Counted from the first letter of the stretch, positions 1 to 5,523 are shown. The stretch is DNA of 6,694 bases from a bacterium ADurb.Bin374 (GCA_002068715.1 MWAR01000494.1:1-6694), one strand, 5' to 3'. Notes: generated by a model not told the origin, from the sequence alone. A program made the numbers and translations.

Positions 1-191
1 TTGGCCAGAACTACAAGACCGAAGCGATGACCTATCTGGGAATGGAAGTGACGGCGACCCCGTCAGGCCAGGTCGAGTCGATCAGTGGCGAGGTGACGGC
101 GGTCCGGTTCGAAAGCGGTGAAGCCGTCTTCACGGTCAACGGTCAGGACATAAAACTGGCGGAGATCAACAACGTCAAGTTCCCTTCCTGA
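1..191 (+). CDS. flgD: Flagellar hook-cap / hook assembly protein FlgD, C-terminal end (5' truncated by window)
   Basis: The reading frame is open from base 3 to a TGA at 189-191 and gives the last 62 residues of a protein. It reads YLGMEVTAT..GQVESISGEVTAVRFESGEAVFTVNGQDIKLAEINNV, the pattern of the FlgD C-terminal region: an 'xxGxEV' strand, then a G-x-V-x-x-V-x-F-x-x-G segment, then V-N-G-x-x-I-x-L-x-x-I/V-x-x-V at the end. FlgD caps the distal end of the growing hook and helps FlgE subunits polymerise; it is removed when the hook is finished. The gene lies directly upstream of the conserved flagellar-operon gene and flgE, which is the usual position for flgD. The start and the N-terminal export region lie outside the window. 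The assignment rests on this short tail plus context, so it is strong but not absolute. Confidence 0.85.
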   Translation, partial: GQNYKTEAMTYLGMEVTATPSGQVESISGEVTAVRFESGEAVFTVNGQDIKLAEINNVKFPS

Positions 192-239
192 AAACTCCGG
201 AAAGCGATCTCAGAAAGCAGGAGAACCGGGTAACGTTCC

Positions 240-644
240 ATGGATCCAAGATTCAGTGTAGGTCCGATCACACCCACGCGCACCGCGACGCCTTCCGCCG
301 CGGCGAAGCCGAATGCCGTCAACGGAAACGGGTTCGATCTGGCGTTGCGGGAAGTCCTGACGCGGACCACCGGCCTCCGAAGCGGCCTGAACGTGACGGC
401 GCATGCCGAGAAGCGTCTCCAGGAGCGAAATATTCCGTTCGATATTGAAACGAAACAACTCCTCGGTGAAGCCCTCGACGAACTCCAGGCGAAAGGCGCA
501 CGCGACTCGCTCGTCCTGACGGGAAACGCTGCCTTCGTCGTGAACGTGCCGACGCGAACCCTCGTGACCGCGATGGATCCGGCGGACCTGCGGGATAGAA
601 TAGTAACACAGATAGACAGCGTGAGCATCAAGCATCACGCATGA
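240..644 (+). CDS. Conserved flagellar operon protein (TIGR02530 / 'flg_new' type)
   Basis: This 134-residue protein matches the family found between flgD and flgE in Firmicutes, spirochaetes and relatives, whose molecular role is not established. The N-terminal third (residues 1-50) is Ala/Thr/Pro-rich and looks disordered. The conserved core starts at HAEKRLQERNI (55-65), continues with the K-G-x-x-D-S-L-V-L segment (85-93) and A-F-V-V-N-V-P-T-R-T-L-V-T-A-M-D (98-113), and ends with I-V-T-Q-I-D (121-126). There is no signal peptide or membrane segment, so a cytoplasmic role in hook or rod export or assembly is a reasonable inference. An in-frame TAA at 231-233 leaves the ATG at 240 as the first possible start. 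The best Shine-Dalgarno is AGGAG at 219-223, about 16 bases upstream, which is long. The gene lies 48 bases after flgD and is presumably co-transcribed with it. Confidence 0.85.
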   Translation: MDPRFSVGPITPTRTATPSAAAKPNAVNGNGFDLALREVLTRTTGLRSGLNVTAHAEKRLQERNIPFDIETKQLLGEALDELQAKGARDSLVLTGNAAFVVNVPTRTLVTAMDPADLRDRIVTQIDSVSIKHHA

Positions 645-779
645 GGAGCGCGACAAACCAACCATCTCGATCAGAAAGGCAGGTGGACATCTCACTGAAA
701 GCGACATAAGCAGCTCGACCGAAAGTTCTTCAGAGACGTAGCACGGCGCACGAGGCAACGAAACCAGACAGAAACGAAC

Positions 780-833
780 GCAGGCCGGACCCGAAAGGGA
801 AGCCCGCATCACCGCCCGAACGACTGAGGGCGG
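780..833 (+). other. Two adjacent hairpins in the flgE leader
   Basis: The first hairpin spans 780-807. GC-A-GGC (780-785) pairs with GCC-C-GC (802-807) across one A/C mismatch, followed by a small internal loop and CCC (790-792) pairing with GGG (797-799) under a GAAA tetraloop (793-796). The second spans 812-833: CCGCCC (812-817) pairs perfectly with GGGCGG (828-833) around a 10-base loop. Both are read directly from the sequence. Whether they form in RNA and have a function is inference, and short GC stems are easy to find by chance in GC-rich DNA. Confidence 0.4.
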
Positions 834-875
834 CACCAGAAGCGCCGGATACGTTTTCCGACAGGCAGCGCCGGT

Positions 876-907
876 CCGGAAGAGGCACATGAAGTGTTTT
901 CTTCCGG
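876..907 (+). other. Strong 13-bp hairpin in the flgE leader
   Basis: CCGGAAGA (876-883) is perfectly complementary to TCTTCCGG (900-907). Inside that stem GGCAC (884-888) pairs with GTGTT (894-898) using two G-U pairs, with one bulged T (899) and a five-base loop ATGAA (889-893). This is the longest and most stable inverted repeat in the gap. No T-run follows on either strand, so it does not look like an intrinsic terminator. The loop contains the ATG of a short open frame (889-1014), and the 5' arm contains a Shine-Dalgarno-like GGAAGAGG (878-885). Confidence 0.5.
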
Positions 908-1010
908 GCCGGCCCACAGCCCTCCACCGAGGGTTGCCGGCACGGGACGAACGGATACGCCCCGCGGCGCGAAGGCACCGGTTGCCGTTTAGAGACAAGG
1001 ACAACGTGCT

Positions 1011-4000
1011 ATGATGCGATCACTTTTCACGGGAGTTACGGGGCTCAAGCAGAACCAGACGAAAATGGACGTGCTGAGCAACAACATCGCCAACGTCAAC
1101 ACGACCGGTTTCAAACGCGGTCGGGCGATGTTCGAAGATCTCTTCTGCCAGACCATTCGCAACGCGCAGCAGTCGTTCGGCGAGTACGGCGGCCTCAACC
1201 CGATGCAGGTCGGCCTGGGCGCCAAGCTCGGCTCGATCGACACCGTCATGGAACAGGGCGCGACCGAGACGACCGGCAAGAACACCGACCTCGCCATCGA
1301 AGGCGGCGGCTTCTTCGTCATCGACGGCGGCGGCGGCCGGCAGCTGTTCACCCGCGACGGGAACTTCAATCTGAACAGCAGCTACGACCTGGTCATGGGC
1401 ACCAGCGGCTACAAGGTCCAGGGCTGGATGGCGACGCAGAATCCCAAAACGGGAAATCTCGAGCTGTCCGACACCGGAACCGTTCCAACCAGTATCAATA
1501 CCGTGCGCTATCTCAAGAAGCACGCGCACCAGACGAATAACGTCTCCTATGCTTCGAATCTCGACAGCAGCTCGGACGAGCGCGACATCGAGTTCGGCGT
1601 GAACACGCTGACCTATCTCGACACAGCGGGCAACTACCAGAACCTCCAGTTCAAGTTCAAGAAGATCGACTCGCAGAACTGGATCTGGACGGCCGTCGAC
1701 GACACCGAGGGCAACGTGGCCACCGGCTCGATCAAGACCGATGCCAACGGCAAGGTCATCGCGAGCACGGTCGACCCCGCCGCCGCCGACAGCACGCTCG
1801 GCCACGCCTATTTCACCTATGATCCGGACGGCATCCCGGTCTCGGCCACGGCTACCAACCTGGTCAACACCGTCACCAACGATGGCGCGAACGGTTCCTG
1901 CCCCGGCGTCATCGCGTCGGGAAGCGAGATCAGGGACGAAACCGTCTCGGTCATCTTCGACGGCGGCGACCCGAGCCGCGCGACCTCGTACCGCGTCGTC
2001 GGCTCGGTCCGCGGCTTCATCGGCTCCGGCATTCTGGGCGGCACGAACGCCACGATCGAAGGCGGCGTAATGTCGCTGACAGCCGGCAAATGGAAGCCGA
2101 ACGCGGACCTCAGCTTCACGATCACCGACAACTACTACAACCCGCCTCGCTCGGCCGAGATCGAGTTCGCCGGCAGCACCGACCCGAACGGCCCCACCTA
2201 CACCCCCGCCCAGATCATCGCCACGATCAACAACGAGATGGCGAACAACGGCCTGAACGCGATCGCCACCTACGACTCCGTCACGAACAAGATGTCGATC
2301 ACCAGCCGTCAGACTGGCGCCGACCAGAGCCTGACGCTCAACGGCGTCACCAACCTGAGCGACTTCTCGGGGCTCGGACTTCTCAGCCGTTCGGGCTCGA
2401 CGCTGACAACGCCTCAGATCGAACTTCCCGTCGTGTCGATTCCCTGGCTGCCCACGTCAGACGTCAGTTTCGACGTCATCGACACCGAGGGGAAAACCGC
2501 CACGGTCACCTTCCCGACCAATCTCGCTCCCGGCTACACCCGCGGCGACATCACCCGGATCATCCAGGATAAGCTCAATTCCGCGGGTCTGTCGGCCACG
2601 GCCCAGTTCCAGGACAACACCCTGATCATCGCGGGCACGAACCCCGGCGAAGACCAGCAGGTAACCATCAAGAACGCCGTGAACCTCGACCTGCTCTCCG
2701 TCGCCCCGTTCCAGACCATCGTCAAGGGAACCGGCGCCTCGGAACCCGAAGTGCTCGCGGACCTCACCCCCACCTCACAAAGCGGGACCGATACGACCGC
2801 CCCCCAGTTCACCTTCAGTTCCGGTCTGGCCGCCCGTAAGAGCGAGCTCTGGGACATGGCCGCCGACCAGTGGAACCCGATGACCAACGTCTCGTTCAGC
2901 GTCACCGACACGGCCGGCAACGTCGCGACGATCAACTTCGACGGCGCCACCGTCTATTCCCGCGCCGACATCGTCAATACGATCAATGTGGCCCTCGCCG
3001 CCCAGGGTGTCGATGCGACCGCCTCGTTCACCGATTCCGACGGCGACGGCACCGATGAAACCCTGTTGATCACGGGAAACACGATCGGCGCCGGCGAGAC
3101 GCTGACCATAGCGGACAAGGGCGGCCTCAACCAGCTCGGTCTCGAGATTCCCGCCGAATGGGACATGGGCCGGGACCGGTGGGATCCCTCCCGCGACGTG
3201 AGTTTCACGATCACCGACAAGAACGGCCACTCTGCCCTCATCACCTTCAACGACCTGGTCGAAGGCAACAACCGCGTCTACAACCGCGGCGAGATCCTCT
3301 CGGAAATCAACTCGAAACTGGCGGCGAACAACGTCGCGGCCTACGCCCAGTTCGTCGACTCGAACAATGACAGCATTCCCGATCAGCTCACGATCACCGG
3401 TTCCGGAAGCGGGCTTGGGGAGCTGATCCAGATCGGCGGCGAGAATCCCGAGCAGATCGGCCTGGTCAACGGCACCGTCGTTCACGGACAGGCGGCGACC
3501 AGCCGGTTCAATCTCGGCGGCCTCGACTTCACTCTGAACGAGGGAAGCACCCCATGGGTGCCGAACGACACGATGACGATGACCACGACGGCCGCGAAGG
3601 GCCAGTCGGAAAGCGTCAAGATCTACGTTCCCACCCCGTCGTCCGACGAACTGACCTTCGTCGCCAAAGTCGGAGAAACCGAAACAAAGATCTCCGGAGC
3701 GCTGAACAAAGGGCAAACCCACACGACCAGCATCACGGTCTACGATTCGCTCGGCAGCCAGCACGAGCTGGTGACCACGTGGGAGCACACGAACAAGGCG
3801 ACACACGAGTGGCAGTACAAGATTTCCTACGGCAAAAGCGATCCGGAGATCGTGAACTGGCTCAAAGACCCGCAGAACGGCGTCGTAGACCCGGAAGCCC
3901 CGACCGACGAAGAGCTCGAGCGGGCAAACGACGCTCTCATCTCCGGCCGAACAGGCATCTGCTACTTCACCAACCAGGGCAAGATGGATATCTCCAAGTC

Positions 4001-4487
4001 GATCCTGCAAGAGATCAGCATGACTCCGGCCGGAAGCAACAAGGTCACCATCAAGCTCAACATGGACCTCGTCACCCAGTTCGACTCCGCCTTCACGACC
4101 AAGGCTCGCGACCAGGACGGCTACGAGATGGGGCTCCTCGAGAGCATCTACTTCGAGCAGGACGGCACGATTCGCGGGGTGTATTCGAACGGGCAGAAAC
4201 AGCCGATCGGCCAGGTGGCGCTCGCGACGTTCAACAACCCCGGCGGCCTCGAAAAGACCGGTTCGAACCTGTATGCCTTCTCACCCAATTCGGGCCTCGC
4301 GATCATCGGCAGGCCGGCGGAAGGCGAACGCGGCTCGATTCTCGCCGGCTCTCTCGAAATGAGCAACGTCGACATCGCCGAGGAATTCACCAATCTGATC
4401 GTCACCCAGCGTGCCTTCCAGGCGAGTTCGAGAATCATCACGACCTCGGACGAAATCCTCCAGGAAGTCGTGAACCTCAAGCGTTAA
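1011..4487 (+). CDS. flgE: Oversized flagellar hook protein FlgE with internal duplications
   Basis: FlgE polymerises into the hook, the flexible universal joint between rod and filament; it is exported by the flagellar type III system and sits outside the cell. The N-terminal rod/hook helix is clear (MMRSLFTG, then NNIANVNTTGFKR at 24-36), followed by the flagellar-basal-body segments G-G-G-F-F-V-I (98-104) and F-T-R-D-G-N-F (113-119). The C-terminus (about 1113-1158) is the matching helix, with SNVDIAEEFTNLIVTQRAFQ. The classical hook motif T-S-I-T-V-Y-D-S-L-G lies at 906-915, whereas in ordinary FlgE it comes soon after the N-terminal part. Between them sit a second, diverged copy of that module (about 199-275) and four tandem repeats (about 353-819). 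At 1158 residues the protein is more than twice the usual size. Only three cysteines occur (46, 297, 984). AAGGA at 997-1001 is well spaced for the ATG at 1011. The frame is unbroken, so this is not a fusion artefact. Confidence 0.97.
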   Translation: MMRSLFTGVTGLKQNQTKMDVLSNNIANVNTTGFKRGRAMFEDLFCQTIRNAQQSFGEYGGLNPMQVGLGAKLGSIDTVMEQGATETTGKNTDLAIEGGGFFVIDGGGGRQLFTRDGNFNLNSSYDLVMGTSGYKVQGWMATQNPKTGNLELSDTGTVPTSINTVRYLKKHAHQTNNVSYASNLDSSSDERDIEFGVNTLTYLDTAGNYQNLQFKFKKIDSQNWIWTAVDDTEGNVATGSIKTDANGKVIASTVDPAAADSTLGHAYFTYDPDGIPVSATATNLVNTVTNDGANGSCPGVIASGSEIRDETVSVIFDGGDPSRATSYRVVGSVRGFIGSGILGGTNATIEGGVMSLTAGKWKPNADLSFTITDNYYNPPRSAEIEFAGSTDPNGPTYTPAQIIATINNEMANNGLNAIATYDSVTNKMSITSRQTGADQSLTLNGVTNLSDFSGLGLLSRSGSTLTTPQIELPVVSIPWLPTSDVSFDVIDTEGKTATVTFPTNLAPGYTRGDITRIIQDKLNSAGLSATAQFQDNTLIIAGTNPGEDQQVTIKNAVNLDLLSVAPFQTIVKGTGASEPEVLADLTPTSQSGTDTTAPQFTFSSGLAARKSELWDMAADQWNPMTNVSFSVTDTAGNVATINFDGATVYSRADIVNTINVALAAQGVDATASFTDSDGDGTDETLLITGNTIGAGETLTIADKGGLNQLGLEIPAEWDMGRDRWDPSRDVSFTITDKNGHSALITFNDLVEGNNRVYNRGEILSEINSKLAANNVAAYAQFVDSNNDSIPDQLTITGSGSGLGELIQIGGENPEQIGLVNGTVVHGQAATSRFNLGGLDFTLNEGSTPWVPNDTMTMTTTAAKGQSESVKIYVPTPSSDELTFVAKVGETETKISGALNKGQTHTTSITVYDSLGSQHELVTTWEHTNKATHEWQYKISYGKSDPEIVNWLKDPQNGVVDPEAPTDEELERANDALISGRTGICYFTNQGKMDISKSILQEISMTPAGSNKVTIKLNMDLVTQFDSAFTTKARDQDGYEMGLLESIYFEQDGTIRGVYSNGQKQPIGQVALATFNNPGGLEKTGSNLYAFSPNSGLAIIGRPAEGERGSILAGSLEMSNVDIAEEFTNLIVTQRAFQASSRIITTSDEILQEVVNLKR
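2067..3470 (+). repeat. Four tandem flagellin-IN-like protein repeats within FlgE
   Basis: In FlgE residue numbers the repeats run at about 353-459, 474-565, 612-712 and 714-819. Each begins with a Trp-x-Pro start (W361, W479, W621, W724) and the pattern W-x-P-x-x-x-[DN]-[VL]-S-F-x-[VI]-x-D. This is followed by an A-x-[IV]-x-F strand, a Y-x-[RP]-x-[DEQ]-I helix start, an I-x-x-x-[LM] helix end, an A-x-A-x-[FY] strand, an L/M-x-I-[TA]-[GS] strand and a closing L-x-x-[LI]-[GS]-L turn. This resembles the flagellin hook IN motif (Pfam Flagellin_IN), known from flagellins, FliD and hook-type proteins. Repeats 3 and 4 are the most alike: both carry W-D-M-x-x-D-x-W just before or at the start. The DNA of the repeats has diverged clearly, so the duplications are old. 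The family assignment is from pattern recognition alone. Confidence 0.7.
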
Positions 4488-4504
4488 CCGGAATCAGCCG
4501 ATAG
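4478..4504 (+). promoter_or_regulatory. Candidate sigma-28 (FliA/SigD-type) promoter
   Basis: GCCGATAG at 4497-4504 matches 7 of 8 bases of the flagellar sigma-28 -10 element GCCGATAA. It is preceded, at the standard 11-base gap, by CAAGCGTT (4478-4485), which matches only 4 of 8 bases of TAAAGTTT. The -35 part overlaps the flgE stop codon. If active, transcription would start near 4510 and run into flbD, fliL, fliM and fliY. The good -10 and correct spacing support it; the poor -35 weakens it. Confidence 0.35.
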
Positions 4505-4563
4505 ATAAAGAAGAAGGACGGTATGCGGTGAAGGGCAGGCCTGGAACTCCGTTCCGATGATAA

Positions 4564-4579
4564 CCGCCTGAAAAGGCGG
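4564..4579 (+). other. Hairpin with GAAA tetraloop in the flbD leader
   Basis: CCGCCT (4564-4569) pairs perfectly with AGGCGG (4574-4579) around a GAAA (GNRA-type) tetraloop. No T-run follows, so it is not a standard terminator. It is nearly identical over 16 bases to the hairpin at 5488-5503 ahead of fliM. Confidence 0.5.
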
Positions 4580-4620
4580 CCAAATCACCGGTCGGACCCG
4601 CCCCTTCCCTTCGCCCATAC

Positions 4621-4650
4621 CTCTGCCTTCGACATATCGGGGAAGGAGAG
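4621..4650 (+). promoter_or_regulatory. Hairpin covering the flbD ribosome binding site
   Basis: The flbD Shine-Dalgarno AAGGAG (4643-4648) lies inside GAAGGAGAG (4642-4650). The sequence just upstream, CTCT-G-CCTTC (4621-4630), pairs with it over nine base pairs with one bulged G (4625) and an 11-base loop. A second upstream tract, CCCCTTCC (4601-4608), is perfectly complementary to GGGGAAGG (4639-4646) and would compete for the same bases. The complementarity is seen directly; translational control is inference. Confidence 0.45.
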
Positions 4651-4654
4651 CGAC

Positions 4655-4885
4655 ATGATCAGACTCACACGTCTCAACGGTCGCTCTTTTTTCCTGAATG
4701 CCGATCTGATCGAGAACATCGAAACCACCCCCGACACCGTCATCACCCTGACGAACGGACGGACGTACATGGTGCGCGAAACGGTCGATCTCGTCCGCAA
4801 ACGTGTTATCAGGTATCGCCGGTTGATCTTCTACAGACTGCCGCAGATCCGCGCCAAGCGGCCTCCGGAGATGCCGGCGGCCTGA
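4655..4885 (+). CDS. flbD: FlbD / SwrD family flagellar protein
   Basis: This 76-residue protein belongs to the FlbD family (Pfam PF06289). The conserved core is complete: MIRLTRLNG (1-9), then F-x-L-N-A-D-L-I-E-N-I-E (13-24), T-P-D-T-V-I-T-L-T-N-G (25-35), and V-R-E-T-V-D (40-45) leading to V-I-R-Y-R-R (51-56). A Pro/Arg-rich tail of about 20 residues follows the core. Family members are usually about 60-75 residues. In Bacillus subtilis the homologue SwrD raises flagellar motor torque and is required for swarming, so a role at the stator or motor is likely here, but by homology only. There is no membrane segment or signal peptide. A strong AAGGAG (4643-4648) lies 6 bases before the ATG. The gene sits between flgE and fliL, its usual place. 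The ribosome binding site appears to be held in a hairpin. Confidence 0.95.
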   Translation: MIRLTRLNGRSFFLNADLIENIETTPDTVITLTNGRTYMVRETVDLVRKRVIRYRRLIFYRLPQIRAKRPPEMPAA

Positions 4886-4921
4886 TCCGGGCACCGCGTG
4901 CATAATTCACGGGAAACGGCA

Positions 4922-4950
4922 TTGACGGCTTATTTTCAGCATGATAGGAT
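4922..4950 (+). promoter_or_regulatory. Possible sigma-70-type promoter overlapping the fliL ribosome binding site
   Basis: TTGACG (4922-4927) is followed after exactly 17 bases by TAGGAT (4945-4950), with TG one base upstream (4942-4943) as in extended -10 promoters. The predicted start near 4957 would lie only two bases before the fliL ATG and give a nearly leaderless message. The same bases (AGGA, 4946-4949) are also the best fliL Shine-Dalgarno, so the match may be coincidental. Confidence 0.25.
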
Positions 4951-4958
4951 CGTAAGAC

Positions 4959-5426
4959 ATGTCACCTAAAACCAAATACATTCTGATCGGAGTCGCCGTC
5001 CTGGCACTCATCCTGATCGTCGTCGGCATCGCCTGGATGACAAGCAAGAAGGCGAAGGGCGGCGGTCCGGCGCATGAACCGGCCCCACCGACCCAGGAGC
5101 AGATCGAGACTGCGCCGAAAATGGGGCGGTTTTCGCTCGGCGAGTTCACAGCCACGACGCGCGACGAGGAACTCCATTACATCAAGATCGAAGTCGAGAT
5201 CGGCTATACCGGCAACCTCGAAAAAGAGCTCGAGGAGCGCAAAGGAGAACTGCGAGACGCCGTCACGACGATCCTCATGAAGCTGAACATCCAGCGCGCG
5301 AAGGAAGACTACATCGACCATTTCCTGCACAAGGACATCGAGAAACAGCTCAACGCGATTCTCGGAAAATCCTCTTCCGAGAGCCGCATCGTGAAAATAT
5401 TCATACCGGTATTTCTCATCAACTGA
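4959..5426 (+). CDS. fliL: Flagellar basal body-associated protein FliL
   Basis: This 155-residue protein has the FliL layout: a short charged N-terminus (MSPKTK), a single membrane-spanning helix (about residues 7-27, Y-I-L-I-G-V-A-V-L-A-L-I-L-I-V-V-G), a basic and Gly/Pro-rich linker, and a periplasmic domain. The domain begins around F-S-L-G-E-F and shows paired strands (L-H-Y-I-K-I-E-V-E-I-G-Y), the E-L-R-D-A-V-T-T-I-L segment, a helical stretch I-E-K-Q-L-N-A-I-L, and the closing strand I-V-K-I-F-I-P-V-F-L-I-N. FliL sits in the inner membrane next to the stator and supports torque; its periplasmic domain resembles stomatin/SPFH-type domains and can form rings around stator units. AGGA (4946-4949) is nine bases from the ATG. 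The length is normal for the family. The gene lies 73 bases after flbD and 106 bases before fliM. MotA/MotB genes, often adjacent, are missing here. Confidence 0.93.
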   Translation: MSPKTKYILIGVAVLALILIVVGIAWMTSKKAKGGGPAHEPAPPTQEQIETAPKMGRFSLGEFTATTRDEELHYIKIEVEIGYTGNLEKELEERKGELRDAVTTILMKLNIQRAKEDYIDHFLHKDIEKQLNAILGKSSSESRIVKIFIPVFLIN

Positions 5427-5486
5427 GGCCAGAAAACGAGATTGTTCACGCGCATCACGCAACGACGAAGCGACGTTCGAGACCGG

Positions 5487-5523
5487 GCCGCCTGTAACGG
5501 CGGCTTTCGGCATTCATGAAAGC
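5487..5523 (+). promoter_or_regulatory. Two competing hairpins in the fliM leader
   Basis: GCCGCC (5487-5492) pairs perfectly with GGCGGC (5499-5504) around a six-base loop; it is followed by only three T, so it is a poor terminator. A second stem pairs GCTTTC (5503-5508) with GAAAGC (5518-5523). It shares bases 5503-5504 with the first, so the two cannot both form fully. The second stem contains GAAAG (5518-5522), the only Shine-Dalgarno-like sequence before fliM. The pairings are seen; a regulatory role is inferred. Confidence 0.4.

Larger units (their letters stand above)
645..1010 (+). other. 366-base gap upstream of flgE: structured, no convincing gene
   Basis: This is the longest non-coding stretch in an otherwise compact operon. 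No open frame here resembles a known protein. The first part (645-779) is purine-rich and shows no strong structure or promoter. The second part (780-907) holds a run of inverted repeats, listed separately. A 41-codon open frame (889-1014) ends in an overlap with the flgE start but uses codons that are rare in the neighbouring genes. I found no correctly spaced sigma-54 element: GGCAC...TTGC at 975-985 has 8 rather than 10 bases between the GG and GC. I also found no sigma-28 element and no T-tract terminator. The region is most likely a long 5' leader or an inter-cistronic regulatory spacer for flgE. Confidence 0.6.

Noticed and set aside
906..915. Ten-base palindrome GGGCCGGCCC
   Set aside because: Short GC palindromes are expected by chance in this base composition; nothing around it suggests an operator or recombination site.
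971..990. Sigma-54-like GGCAC...TTGC upstream of flgE
   Set aside because: The spacing between the GG and GC is 8 bases instead of the required 10, and it would start transcription inside or at the gene start.
210..1004. 264-codon open frame on the - strand across the flagellar-operon gene and the gap before flgE
   Set aside because: It overlaps a well-supported + strand gene, has an Arg/Ser/Cys-rich composition typical of reversed GC-rich DNA, and resembles no protein family I know.
2775..4010. 411-codon open frame on the - strand inside flgE
   Set aside because: It is the reverse shadow of flgE; high Asp/Val/Gly/Arg content reflects the complementary codons. No domain is recognisable.
3554..4504. 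316-codon open frame on the + strand within flgE
   Set aside because: It is a frame-shifted reading of flgE (Arg/His/Asp/Gln-rich) and the true frame carries clear hook motifs throughout.
4528..4560. Ten-residue leader peptide frame (GTG start) and a Met-Arg-stop mini-frame at 4523-4531 in the flbD leader
   Set aside because: AAGGA (4514-4518) is suitably placed, and the frame ends just before the 4564-4579 hairpin, but such tiny frames are expected by chance and no residue run suggests attenuation.
5487..5507. Intrinsic terminator between fliL and fliM
   Set aside because: The stem is only six pairs plus possible G-U pairs and is followed by three T then CGG, too weak a T-run for a convincing terminator within an operon.
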